The position numbers and the translations under genes were made by a program. A DNA stretch of 64,000 bases, taken from assembly GCF_900105305.1 (NCBI RefSeq), contig NZ_LT629765.1, forward strand, positions 1,116,001 through 1,180,000, written 5' to 3'. The notes below the pieces were generated by a model. It was given only the letters and a program-made list of their open reading frames with translations, searched no databases and was not told where the DNA came from. Each line of letters begins with the position of its first letter. Position 1 is the first letter of the stretch. Below are positions 32,481 to 41,859 of this stretch, piece after piece. The DNA comes from Corynebacterium timonense. GTDB taxonomy: Bacteria > Actinomycetota > Actinomycetes > Mycobacteriales > Mycobacteriaceae.

Positions 32481-34064
32481 TCAGTCCAGGTCGATTTGGG
32501 CGGTCACGGCGCCGACGGAGGCGGCGATGCGCTCTTCGAGGTCGGCCGGGATCTCCTTTTCCACGCGGAGGATCAGCACGGCGCCGTCTCCCTTTGTGGC
32601 CTGGGTCAGGGCGGCGGCCTCGATGTTGATGTCGGCCTCGCCGAGCTGGCTGCCCACCTTGCCCAGGGCGCCGGGGACGTCGGTGTAACGGAGGAAGAAG
32701 TTGCGGCCCTCGGCGCGCAGGTCGAGGCCGCGGCCGTCGATGCGCACGATCTTTTCCACGCCGTCGAGGCCGGTCAGCGCGCCGGTCACGGCGCAGACGT
32801 CGCCGGCGGCGGAGACGGCTCGAACCTCAAGGGTACTGCGGTGGCTGCGGGCCTCGGTGACGGTGTCGACGCTGTATTCCAGCCCGCGGCTTTCGGCGAT
32901 CTGCGGGGCGTTGACGAAGGTCACGGGCTCGCTCGTGATGCCGGAGAACAGCCCGCGCACGGCGGACAGCCCGAGCGTGTCGACGTCCTCGGTGGACAGC
33001 TCACCTGCGGCGGTGACTTTGAGGGAGACGGGGGCGTCGCCCAGCAGCTTGCCCGCGATGAGGCCGAGCTTGCGGGCCAGCTCGAGCCAGCGCGCGACCT
33101 CCTCGCCGACCCTCCCGCCGGTGACGTTCACGGCGTCCGCGACGAACTCGCCCGCCAGCGCCTTCAGCACGGAGCCGGCGACGTCGGTGCCGGCACGGTC
33201 CTGCGCCTCAACGGTAGAGGCGCCCAAGTGCGGGGTGACCACGACCTGGTCGAGCCCGAACAGCGGCGAGTCCGTGCAGGGCTCGGTGGCGTAGACGTCG
33301 ACACCCGCGCCGCGGATCGCGCCGGAGGCGATGGCGTCGGCGAGGGCCTGCTCGTCGACAAGCCCGCCGCGGGCGGCGTTGATGATAATTTGCCCCTGCT
33401 TGGCCTTCGAGAGGAGGTCGGCGTTGAACATGCCGGCCGTCTCCTTCGTCTTCGGCAGGTGGATCGTGACAAAGTCCGCGCGCCCCATGAGCTCGTCCAG
33501 GCCCACGAGCTCCACGCCGAGCTGCGCGGCCCGAGCCGGGTTGGCGTAGGGGTCGTAGGCGATGATGGTGGTCTCGAAGGCCGCGAGGCGCTGGGCGAAC
33601 AGCTGGCCGATGTGGCCGAATCCGACGATCCCGACGGTTTTGCCGAAGACCTCCACGCCCGTGAAGGAGGAGCGCTTCCATTCGGCGTCGCGCAGCGTCG
33701 CGTCTGCCGCGGGGATCTGGCGAGCCGTGGCCAGCAGGAGAGCAATCGCGTGCTCGCAGGCGGAGTGGATGTTGGAGGTCGGGGCGTTGACCACCATGAC
33801 GCCGCGGTCGGTGGCGGCCGCGATGTCCACGTTGTCGAGGCCGACCCCGGCGCGGCCGATAATCTTCAGGTTCGGGGCGGCGTCGATGACCTCCTTGTCC
33901 ACGGTTGTCGCGGAGCGCACGAGGAGGGCGTCCGCCTCCGGCACTGCCGCGAGCAGCTCGGCGCGGTTCGGGCCGTCGACCCAGCGCACCTCCACGGAAG
34001 TGCCGAGTGCATCGACGGTGGACGGGGCAAGCTTGTCAGCGATGAGCACGACGGGGCGAGTCAC
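32481..34064 (-). CDS. serA: D-3-phosphoglycerate dehydrogenase
   Basis: This enzyme commits 3-phosphoglycerate to serine synthesis. It has 527 residues, the long actinobacterial type. The NAD-binding motif is VGIVGFGHIGQ; the substrate and catalytic region has NIHSACEHAIALLLA, NAARGGLVDEQAL and VVTPHLGASTVEAQ. An intervening (ASB) domain (about 315-445) and a C-terminal ACT domain (about 455-527, FFLRYTDVPGALGKVGSQL) support feedback inhibition by serine, as in M. tuberculosis; that is inferred. It is probably monocistronic, with 108 bp to the lipoprotein gene downstream in coordinates. Confidence 0.95.
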   Translation of the reverse strand: MTRPVVLIADKLAPSTVDALGTSVEVRWVDGPNRAELLAAVPEADALLVRSATTVDKEVIDAAPNLKIIGRAGVGLDNVDIAAATDRGVMVVNAPTSNIHSACEHAIALLLATARQIPAADATLRDAEWKRSSFTGVEVFGKTVGIVGFGHIGQLFAQRLAAFETTIIAYDPYANPARAAQLGVELVGLDELMGRADFVTIHLPKTKETAGMFNADLLSKAKQGQIIINAARGGLVDEQALADAIASGAIRGAGVDVYATEPCTDSPLFGLDQVVVTPHLGASTVEAQDRAGTDVAGSVLKALAGEFVADAVNVTGGRVGEEVARWLELARKLGLIAGKLLGDAPVSLKVTAAGELSTEDVDTLGLSAVRGLFSGITSEPVTFVNAPQIAESRGLEYSVDTVTEARSHRSTLEVRAVSAAGDVCAVTGALTGLDGVEKIVRIDGRGLDLRAEGRNFFLRYTDVPGALGKVGSQLGEADINIEAAALTQATKGDGAVLILRVEKEIPADLEERIAASVGAVTAQIDLD

Positions 34065-34172
34065 AGCGGTTGTCTCCTGAGGGTAGGCGTAACACGAACG
34101 CGCGGCGGGCAGCGTCCGCCCGCCACCAGGAGTAGGATAACCCGCCGCGCCCGGCCATTCCCCTCCCTTGGG

Positions 34173-35039
34173 CTAATAATTTTCCTCTGCTCGCATAATC
34201 CTCGCGCTCAGCTGCTCGGCGGTGCCGAACTGGGTGCCAAGGGCGATGAGAGGCTCCTCGGCAAGACCGGCCATCGCCAGCAGCGTCGTCTCGGATTCCC
34301 GCGGGTCCGGCTCGTCCACCATGGTTACCCGCGCGCCAAAGCTACGCAGGTTGGCCACGGCTGGCAGCGAGCTCTCGCTCGTCGCCACCACCATGGGCGC
34401 CATGTCGGCGTCGCGGCGCGAGTTCACTGGGAAGGGGCGCGCCTGCGCCCCCGGCATCACCGTCGGTTCGGCCCACGCTGCGCGCAACCACGTCGGCTGC
34501 TCCGCGTTCAGGTGCGCCACGCGCTGCACCGCCTGCTCCGGGTCGTCGACCTCTTCCTCGTCAAAACGCAGGGTGGTCATGTCCGCCAGCGCGCCGAAAC
34601 CGCCTGGGTCACGCGACAGGCGCACCGCCCCCGAGGAACTCGCCAGGGCGACGTCGCCGACAGTGAGCACCGTGTGCGCTTTCATCCGCTGGATCTCCCG
34701 GATGACCTCGTCGTGCCGGGTGCGGTTGTACACGATCATCGGAGCGTGCGCCACCACGGCGATCGACGCCCCCCGCAGCTGCGCCTCCAGCGTGCCGTCG
34801 GTGACCACCAGGGTCTCGGAGACGTCGAAAAGCAATTGCGCCGTCTCGATGCCGACGGGGTCGTCGATCACCACCGGGTGGTCGTTGAAGCGCTCGGAGA
34901 CGTGGCGGGACTGGTTGGTGCTGCGTGCCTGGCTGAGCTGGTCTGGCTCCGGCGGGGCGGCGCACCCGGTCAGGGCCACCGTCGCGGCGGCGAGGAGTGC
35001 GGCGAGCTTAGCTGCTCGCATCCGGGCCGGGTGTCGCAT
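34173..35039 (-). CDS. Lipoprotein related to the 29706 lipoprotein
   Basis: This 288-residue lipoprotein has the signal MRHPARMRAAKLAALLAAAT and the lipobox LTGC. It shares with the 29706 protein the segments GIETAQLLFDVSETLVVTDG and MVDEPDPRESETTLLAMAG plus LIALGTQFGTAEQLSARI, and lacks that protein's C-terminal barrel-like half. Both therefore contain two cell-wall-binding-repeat-like units. The start at 35039 is served by GGAGG 8 nt upstream and overlaps the end of the DUF262 gene by 32 bp; an ATG at 35021 is possible. It is likely co-transcribed with the DUF262 gene. The function is unknown. Confidence 0.75.
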   Translation of the reverse strand: MRHPARMRAAKLAALLAAATVALTGCAAPPEPDQLSQARSTNQSRHVSERFNDHPVVIDDPVGIETAQLLFDVSETLVVTDGTLEAQLRGASIAVVAHAPMIVYNRTRHDEVIREIQRMKAHTVLTVGDVALASSSGAVRLSRDPGGFGALADMTTLRFDEEEVDDPEQAVQRVAHLNAEQPTWLRAAWAEPTVMPGAQARPFPVNSRRDADMAPMVVATSESSLPAVANLRSFGARVTMVDEPDPRESETTLLAMAGLAEEPLIALGTQFGTAEQLSARIMRAEENY

Positions 35040-36846
35040 GCGTGTCGCCTCCGCGGGGGTCGATTGAGCTCAACGTTGCCATCGTATCCTCTCCCTGCCC
35101 CAGGTCACGGATGACCGGTGTGCCCATCGAATACTCCACGATATCGGTGAAGCGACTCAGCCGGTCCGCGAAGAAACGCTCGTGGTCGGAAGACCGCGCC
35201 AGCGCCGGGTCGAGCTGGTGGCCTGCGAGCATGGCGTCGAACTCCGCGTCGTCCATCAAGCTCTTCGATTGCAGCCGCGGCAGGTAGCGTTTCGGCCCGT
35301 TGTTTTCCACGAGCACCTTCGTGCGGATGCCCATCGGGGTGCGGTTGAGCACAGACTCGGCCAGCTGCTGCGACACACCGTGGGCCTCGCAGAACCCGCG
35401 CGGAAACACCTCGTAGAACCCGGGCTCCAGCTGCGCACGGGTCTCGGCGTTGAACTCCTCGCCGGTCCGCCAGTCGCGGGCGCCTCGCGCCATCACCAGC
35501 GCGTACAGGCCCCGGTACACCCCCGATGATGGCCCCGCCGTGAGCAGCCGCGACTGGCGCAGCCTCGCGTTCTCGACGGTGCGCGGCAGCTCCTCCGTCG
35601 CCCCGCGGACCCAGGGGACTACCTCGTCAACGTCGGCGCCGGAGCGCGTCGTCGGGGCGTGGCCTCCGTACAGCTCGCCGAACAGCCCGCACCACAGCCA
35701 CCGGTTCAGCCGGTCGACGGCCTCGCCCCCCGGCTCCTCCCCGCCTTCGCCGAGTCGCGCCATGATCGCGGCGAGCGAGACAATCTGCGCCGGGTACGGC
35801 ACCTGCTCGGGGGTGATAAAGCAGCGTTCCTCGAGAAACTCCGCCGCCCGCTCGAACGCCGCGACAAGCTCCGCGACGTGCTCACGGTAGTCTTCGAGAC
35901 TGATGTTGAGGATGTCCCCGCGGTGCCCCGCCGCCGCGCCGCGCCGCGCCGTGAGCAACAGCGCCATCGCGCGAAGGAACTCGATCCGGCCAATCCCATC
36001 GAGCGCAGGGTGCTCACGCAATTGCTTCTCGACGCCCCGCCACTGCGCCCCCACATCAAAACCGGGATCCTGCATAGCGAACAGCGCCCCGAGCAAGTCG
36101 AAAACATCCATCTGCACACCGGCCACATTGGCGTACGCGAAGATCTGCCCCACCCCGGCGAGCGACGTCTCCCGGTCGATTCGCACCACCGGCACGGCGT
36201 AGGCCACGATCTGCGACAACACGGCGCGGTGGAACGCCCTGACCGCGGACAGGCGCTGCGGCGATTCCGCCTGGGCCGCCATGTCCACGAGCAGGTTGGC
36301 ACCCTCGGCGCCGAGAAGCCACGACACGGGGATCACCCCGTGGGCCACCATCTGCTCGCGGCTGGTGATCGGCCCGCCTACGTCCGGGCCGAAGTGCGAG
36401 CGGACGGTGCCGTCCGTATCAACGGCGAAGATCGCCTCGATCGGCAGCGGGGCCGCGCCGCCCACGGCTGCAGCCTCGACGTCGACGAAGAAGCGGCGCT
36501 CGATGAGCCTGCCGCGAAAGTCGAGCGCCGGGACTACACCGTTGCCCCGCAGCGCATGGTAGAGGGAGGTGAGGCGCTGTTGGCCGTCGAGAAGCACAAG
36601 GCCCGGCTCCCTGCCTGTATCGGGCGCACCCCGCAATGGCCGGGCGCGAAAACGCATGGGGACGTTCCGGGTGTCAAGGGCCAGCAGGGAACCAATCGGG
36701 TGCCCGCGCAGCACCGACGCGACGAGCGAGCGGACGCGGTCGACGTCCCAGACATAGTCCCGCTGAAAGTCCGGGAGCTGCAGCTCCCCCCTCTCAGCGC
36801 GGGCGAACAATTCGGGCAGTGGGTAGCTCGGCGTGGTGAAGCCCAT
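35008..36846 (-). CDS. DUF262 (GmrSD-like) protein
   Basis: This is a 612-residue cytoplasmic protein. The N-terminal DUF262 domain is clear: LQLPDFQRDYVWDVDRVRSL (about 23-42), LRGHPIGSLLAL and LDGQQRLTSLYHALRG (about 85-100), the DGQQR motif known from ParB-like NTP hydrolysis in this family. The long middle is helical. The C-terminus (DDAEFDAMLAGHQLDPAL, FFADRLSRFTDIVE) is typical of DUF262 proteins, but I see no HNH nuclease motif of the DUF1524 kind found in GmrSD and BrxU. A defence or nucleic-acid role is therefore open. It stands alone among metabolic genes, with no other defence gene next to it. Confidence 0.8.
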   Translation of the reverse strand: MGFTTPSYPLPELFARAERGELQLPDFQRDYVWDVDRVRSLVASVLRGHPIGSLLALDTRNVPMRFRARPLRGAPDTGREPGLVLLDGQQRLTSLYHALRGNGVVPALDFRGRLIERRFFVDVEAAAVGGAAPLPIEAIFAVDTDGTVRSHFGPDVGGPITSREQMVAHGVIPVSWLLGAEGANLLVDMAAQAESPQRLSAVRAFHRAVLSQIVAYAVPVVRIDRETSLAGVGQIFAYANVAGVQMDVFDLLGALFAMQDPGFDVGAQWRGVEKQLREHPALDGIGRIEFLRAMALLLTARRGAAAGHRGDILNISLEDYREHVAELVAAFERAAEFLEERCFITPEQVPYPAQIVSLAAIMARLGEGGEEPGGEAVDRLNRWLWCGLFGELYGGHAPTTRSGADVDEVVPWVRGATEELPRTVENARLRQSRLLTAGPSSGVYRGLYALVMARGARDWRTGEEFNAETRAQLEPGFYEVFPRGFCEAHGVSQQLAESVLNRTPMGIRTKVLVENNGPKRYLPRLQSKSLMDDAEFDAMLAGHQLDPALARSSDHERFFADRLSRFTDIVEYSMGTPVIRDLGQGEDTMATLSSIDPRGGDTHATPGPDASS

Positions 36847-36867
36847 GGCCCTTACTCTAAAGCAGAA

Positions 36868-37773
36868 TCAGCACACATTCTCGGGACCTTCGACGCGCGC
36901 GTGACCCGGCCGCTCGATCTGAATCGTTGAATGGCCCACCCCGCACTCGCGCAGCACTCGGTGCGCCTGCCGCAGTGTGGGCTCCGCGGGCACGCCCCCG
37001 CCTATCACGAGGTGCGCGGTACACAACAGGCTCGTGCCGTCAAGCGACCACACATGCACATCGTGGATTGTGTCCACCCCGGGCAGGCTGCGCAGCTTCG
37101 CGGAGATCACCCCTGGGTCGACCCCCTGCGGCACCTGCTCCAGCAATACCCGCCCCGAGCGGCGCATCAGCTGCCAGGCCCGCGGTACCACTAGGCCGGC
37201 GATGACCAGCGACGCCACGACGTCCGCCCCCTGCCAGCCCGTCAGCATCACCACCGCCCCGGCCGCCAGCACCGCGACGGAGCCCAGCGCATCCACCAGG
37301 ACGTGCAAGAATGCCCCCTCGACGTTGATGGAGGCCCCACGCTGCGCGCGCAGCAACAACGCCGACGCAGCGTTGGCCGCGAGACCAATGAGCGCGATGA
37401 CCATCATCGGTCCGGCCATGACCTCCACTGGGTCGCGCACGCGGCGCACGGCCTCGACGACGATCCACACGGAAATGGCCATCACGGTAACCGCGTTCAC
37501 CAGCGCGGCCAGAACTTCGACGCGCCGGTACCCGTACGTCGCCGCCGCGGTGACCGCCCTTCTGCCCACCAGCACCGCCACCACAGCGATGATCAGCCCC
37601 GCCGCGTCCGACAGCATGTGCATCGCGTCCGCCACCAGCGACACGGAGCCCGTCGCCAGCCCGCCAACCAGTTCCGCGACGAACACCGTGGCGGTGATCA
37701 TCAGCGCACACGCAAGGGCGCGCAGCGGCGCCCCTGGGTGAGCGTGCGCGTGAGAGTGTTCTCGCTGTGTCAT
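36868..37773 (-). CDS. Cation diffusion facilitator (zinc efflux type)
   Basis: This 301-residue CDF exporter has a His-rich N-terminus (HSHAHAH) and about six membrane segments. The metal-site motifs are DAMHMLSDAAG in TM2 and HVLVDALGSV in TM5, the HD-HD pattern of zinc-type exporters. A cytoplasmic C-terminal domain (about 210-290) holds VDTIHDVHVWSLDG. It probably expels zinc, possibly cobalt or cadmium. Upstream a -35 TTGCCA and a weak -10 TTAGCC 7 nt before the ATG suggest a leaderless message, and TTTTCAAT just before the -35 resembles the half-sites at the His-rich gene. It could balance the importer at 19926-23957. Confidence 0.9.
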   Translation of the reverse strand: MTQREHSHAHAHPGAPLRALACALMITATVFVAELVGGLATGSVSLVADAMHMLSDAAGLIIAVVAVLVGRRAVTAAATYGYRRVEVLAALVNAVTVMAISVWIVVEAVRRVRDPVEVMAGPMMVIALIGLAANAASALLLRAQRGASINVEGAFLHVLVDALGSVAVLAAGAVVMLTGWQGADVVASLVIAGLVVPRAWQLMRRSGRVLLEQVPQGVDPGVISAKLRSLPGVDTIHDVHVWSLDGTSLLCTAHLVIGGGVPAEPTLRQAHRVLRECGVGHSTIQIERPGHARVEGPENVC

Positions 37774-37966
37774 AGCTGCAGGCTAACCCCACGAGCCCCT
37801 TATTGGCAATCTATTGAAAATGCGTTGCGGGTAGGATGCGCCCCGTCGCCCTTGTGGTCAACCAGGGCACCGGGCGTAGTCGACCTCAACGCATTCAGAC
37901 CACACGCGTCCCGCTGATGCGCCTAGGCCCGTGTGCCACGCGACCAACAGATGAGAGCACGAAAAT

Positions 37967-38014
37967 GCGCGTCCCGGTCGACTAGCCCCCTCCCTCTAGT
38001 CGACCGGAACGCGC
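37967..38014. terminator. Long hairpin in the ilvC/efflux-gene gap
   Basis: The arms GCGCGTCCCGGTCGACTAG (37967-37985) and CTAGTCGACCGGAACGCGC (37996-38014) pair over 19 bp with one G-U type mismatch around a C-rich 10-nt loop. It lies 78 bp past the ilvC stop and may end the ilvBNC transcript, although no T tract follows. A third, imperfect copy of the arm (AGTCGACCTCAACGC) is near 37880, so a small repeat family is an alternative. Apart from this and the efflux promoter, the 318-bp gap 37774-38091 shows no gene. Confidence 0.55.
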
Positions 38015-38091
38015 TCACACGCTAAACATCCGGTGATCCCCTGACGCCCGACCAACCCCCCAGCCGGCCGAGTGCCAGTACCACCGAAGGA

Positions 38092-39141
<1,050 letters not shown>

Positions 39142-39142
39142 T

Positions 39143-39159
39143 TAATGTTTCACATTATG
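39143..39159 (-). promoter_or_regulatory. ilvC promoter with overlapping perfect palindrome
   Basis: TAATGT (39143-39148) and ACATTA (39152-39157) form a perfect inverted repeat around three bases. It overlaps a -10-like CATAAT (39154-39159 on the minus strand), 35-50 bp before the ilvC start. This could be an operator for a separate ilvC promoter; no regulator is assigned. Confidence 0.45.
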
Positions 39160-39240
39160 ACACAGCGGCGGCCGCCGCGTTGCCATTAGGCGGACTTTTT
39201 CGCCGGGTTTTTACTGAGTTTTCCGCGAGGTTTCCGCGAG

Positions 39241-39759
39241 CTACTTCGACGGGGCGAAGGTCTTCGCGCCGCGGTTGAGCGCCACCTGGCCGGACTGCAC
39301 CAGCTCGCGGACGCCGAAGCCCTCCATGACGTCGAGGAACGCTCGCAACTTCGAGGGCACTCCGGTGGCCTCGATGACGACGGAGTCGGGCGAGACGTCC
39401 ACGACGCGGGCGCGGAAGATAGAGGCAGCGTCGACGACCTGGGTGCGGTTGGAGTTCGTCGCGTTCACCTTCACCAGCATGAGGGAGCGCGCGATCGTTG
39501 TGTCGTCGTCAAGCCGCACGACCTTGAGCACCTGCACGAGCTTGTGCAGCTGCTTCGTGATCTGCTCGATGTGGTACTCGGACGCGTCGACCACGATGGT
39601 GAGGCGGTTGATGCCCTCCGTCTCCGTCTTCGCGGAGACCAACGAGATTAGGTTGTAGCCACGCCGGGTGAACAGGGCGGTGACGCGAGTGATGATGCCA
39701 TCGAGGTCAAGCACCAATACCGACAGGATGTTGCGGGTGGGTTCGTCGTTGTTCAGCAT
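39241..39759 (-). CDS. ilvN: Acetolactate synthase small subunit
   Basis: This 172-residue regulatory subunit binds valine and activates IlvB. The N-terminal ACT domain (about 8-80) has SVLVLDLDGIITRVTALFTRRGYN, read in two parts, and a C-terminal ACT-like domain holds ARVVDVSPDSVVIEATGVPSKL. The length matches corynebacterial IlvN. It starts three bases after the ilvB stop, so the two subunits are made from one message. The start at 39759 follows GGGAAAG, and the protein begins MLNNDEPTRNILSVLV. Confidence 0.95.
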   Translation of the reverse strand: MLNNDEPTRNILSVLVLDLDGIITRVTALFTRRGYNLISLVSAKTETEGINRLTIVVDASEYHIEQITKQLHKLVQVLKVVRLDDDTTIARSLMLVKVNATNSNRTQVVDAASIFRARVVDVSPDSVVIEATGVPSKLRAFLDVMEGFGVRELVQSGQVALNRGAKTFAPSK

Positions 39760-39762
39760 GGT

Positions 39763-41619
39763 TTACTTTCCCCTCTCGTGGATGGCCGCCGGGGACTCCG
39801 CCGCGGACTCCTCCATGTCGAAGAACGGGCGGATGTTCAAGGCGTACTGGATGTCCGAATTGTTGCTTCCCGCCTCGATCATCGGCCACACCTGGGCGTC
39901 CTCGCCGACGATGAACTCGACGACGACGGGGCGGTCGTTGATCTCGCGAGCCCGCTGGATCGCGGGGACGACCTCGTCCTCGGAGGTCACGCGAATGGCT
40001 TCGGCGCCGAGCGCCTCAGACAGCTTGACAAAGTCCGGCACGTACACCTCGCCACCCAGCTTGGTGTGCGAGTAGTGGCCCGCGTAAAACAGCGTCTGCC
40101 ACTGGCGGACCATGCCGAGATTGCCGTTGTTGATCAGCGCGATCTTGATGGGGAACCCCTCGAGCGCGGCGGTGGTGATCTCCTGATTGGTCATCTGGAA
40201 ACAGCCATCACCGTCGATCGCCCACACTTCCTTGTCGGGCCGACCTGCCTTCGCGCCGAGCGCGGCGGGAACGGCGTAGCCCATGGTGCCCAAGCCACCG
40301 GAGTTGATCCAGGTGCGGGGGTTTTCGAAGTCGAGGAACTGCGCCGCCCACATCTGGTGCTGGCCCACGCCCGCGACGTAGATCGCCTCGGGCCCCACCT
40401 CGCGCGACAGCGTTTCGATGACAAACTGCGGCGCAAGCTTGCCGTCCGACTGCGGCTCATAGCCGCGGGGGAAGCGCTTCTTCAGGTCGTCGAGACGCTC
40501 GACCCACTCGCTAATCGACGGCACATCCATCCCCTTCGCCACAAAAGCGTCCGTCAGCCCCGACAGGACGCGCTTCGCGTCACCAACGATGGGCACGTCG
40601 ACGTCGCGGATCTTGCCCACCTCTGCGGGGTCGATGTCCGCGTGGATTGTCTTCGCCCCCGGCGCGAAGGTCTCGGTGTTGCCGGTGACTCGGTCGTCGA
40701 AACGCGTGCCGATGGCGATCAACAGATCCGACTCCTGCAACGCGCCGACGGCGGGAACCGACCCGTGCATGCCGGGCATGCCCATGTGCAGCGGATGGCT
40801 CTCCGGGAACGCACCGAGCGCCATGAGGGTGGTCACGACGGGCACACCTGTCGCCTCAACGAACTCCATGAGCTCGGCGTGCGCCTCGGACTTGATCACG
40901 CCGCCGCCGATGTACAAGACGGGGCGCTCGGACCTCGAGATCAGCTTGGCGGCCTGCGTGATCTGCCGGTTGTGCGGCTTCACGTTGGGCTTATAGCCCG
41001 GCAGGTCAAGCGCGGGCGGCCAGGTGAACTCGATCTCCTCGGCCTGCACATCCTTCGGGATGTCCACGAGCACGGGGCCGGGCCGACCTGTCGTGGCGAT
41101 GTGGACGGCCGTGGCAATCGCCTGCGGGATCTCCTGCGGGTTGGTCACCATGAGGTTGTGTTTGGTGATCGGCATGGTGATGCCTCGGATGTCGGCCTCT
41201 TGGAAGGCGTCGGTGCCAATCAGTGGAGAGCCGACCTGGCCCGTGATGGCCACGATCGGCACCGAGTCGAGGTAAGCGTCCGCGAGCGGAGTCACCAGGT
41301 TCGTCGCGCCCGGGCCGGAGGTCGCAAGACACACCCCCACCTTCCCGCTCGACTGGGCGTAGCCCGTAGCCGCATGACCCGCGCCCTGCTCGTGGCGGAC
41401 GAGCACGTGGCGCAACTTCTGGGCGGCAAACAGCGCATCGTACAGCGGTAGCACTGCCCCTCCGGGCAGGCCGAAAACAACCTCTACGCCGAGCTCTTCA
41501 AGGCTGCGGACGACGGCGTCCGCGCCGTTCATGCGCTCAGCGGCGCGGGTGGGGTCCGCGTCCGCGGCCCGTTTTTGCTTCGATGGGGCCTTCTTCGAAG
41601 ACTTCTGGGAACCAGCCAC
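39763..41619 (-). CDS. ilvB: Acetolactate synthase large (catalytic) subunit
   Basis: This 618-residue ThDP-dependent enzyme condenses two pyruvates to acetolactate, or pyruvate with 2-oxobutyrate. [15 protein letters not shown] near residue 50 holds the region before the catalytic Glu, [20 protein letters not shown] follows, and the ThDP motif is [18 protein letters not shown] ... [12 protein letters not shown]. The GTG start at 41619 has AAAGGAG 9 nt upstream. A Lys/Ser/Ala-rich N-terminal extension of about 30 residues is usual in the genus. Expression is controlled by the leader peptide and attenuator just upstream. Confidence 0.95.
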   Translation of the reverse strand: MAGSQKSSKKAPSKQKRAADADPTRAAERMNGADAVVRSLEELGVEVVFGLPGGAVLPLYDALFAAQKLRHVLVRHEQGAGHAATGYAQSSGKVGVCLATSGPGATNLVTPLADAYLDSVPIVAITGQVGSPLIGTDAFQEADIRGITMPITKHNLMVTNPQEIPQAIATAVHIATTGRPGPVLVDIPKDVQAEEIEFTWPPALDLPGYKPNVKPHNRQITQAAKLISRSERPVLYIGGGVIKSEAHAELMEFVEATGVPVVTTLMALGAFPESHPLHMGMPGMHGSVPAVGALQESDLLIAIGTRFDDRVTGNTETFAPGAKTIHADIDPAEVGKIRDVDVPIVGDAKRVLSGLTDAFVAKGMDVPSISEWVERLDDLKKRFPRGYEPQSDGKLAPQFVIETLSREVGPEAIYVAGVGQHQMWAAQFLDFENPRTWINSGGLGTMGYAVPAALGAKAGRPDKEVWAIDGDGCFQMTNQEITTAALEGFPIKIALINNGNLGMVRQWQTLFYAGHYSHTKLGGEVYVPDFVKLSEALGAEAIRVTSEDEVVPAIQRAREINDRPVVVEFIVGEDAQVWPMIEAGSNNSDIQYALNIRPFFDMEESAAESPAAIHERGK

Positions 41620-41661
41620 GCTGGAAAGCTCCTTTGGGGTCAGGGACAGGTGCAGGTGACC

Positions 41662-41702
41662 AAAAACAAAGCCCCCGGGCAGCGTGAGTGCTGTGCGGGG
41701 GC
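41662..41702 (-). terminator. Attenuator terminator of the ilvBNC leader
   Basis: On the minus strand a GC-rich stem (41702 to 41671; GCCCCCG with CGGGGGC, inner CAGCA/cGCTG) is followed by TTTGTTTTT (41670-41662). It lies between the leader peptide stop and ilvB, as in amino-acid attenuation. Ribosome stalling on branched-chain codons would favour an antiterminator upstream. Confidence 0.85.
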
Positions 41703-41736
41703 GCTTGTTGTGGCGACTGAGTAGGAATTCAGGCCG

Positions 41737-41787
41737 CTACGGCAAGCGCCGCACCGGAATGAGTACCACTAGTCGAAAATTGGTCAT
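41737..41787 (-). CDS. ilvL: ilv leader peptide
   Basis: The 16-residue peptide MTNFRLVVLIPVRRLP contains Leu, Val or Ile at seven positions, with L-V-V-L-I in a row. It closely resembles the C. glutamicum ilvB leader peptide that I remember as MTIIRLVVVTARRLP. The stop lies 35 bp before the attenuator stem. The codon run (CTA GTG GTA CTC ATT) should stall ribosomes when any branched-chain tRNA is short of amino acid, releasing ilvBNC transcription. A -10 box TATGAT ends only 7 nt before the ATG, so the message is probably leaderless. Confidence 0.85.
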   Translation of the reverse strand: MTNFRLVVLIPVRRLP

Positions 41788-41794
41788 GCGATAG

Positions 41795-41800
41795 ATCATA
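41795..41800 (-). promoter_or_regulatory. -10 box of the ilvBNC promoter
   Basis: TATGAT on the minus strand lies 7 nt before the leader peptide ATG, which places the transcript start at or next to the start codon. The -35 region is weak. The divergent mscCG gene starts 60 bp away. Confidence 0.6.
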
Positions 41801-41859
41801 CACAGAACACAGGAATCTGTCGGCCTAACGGTAGGAAAATGTGTCTAGGGTGGGGTGTC

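Noticed and set aside
32496..35114. Very long open frame (872 codons) on the plus strand
   Set aside because: It lies antisense to serA and the 34173 lipoprotein gene, both with clear family motifs. The translation is Gly/Arg/Asp/His-rich without recognisable domains, the usual shadow frame in GC-rich DNA.
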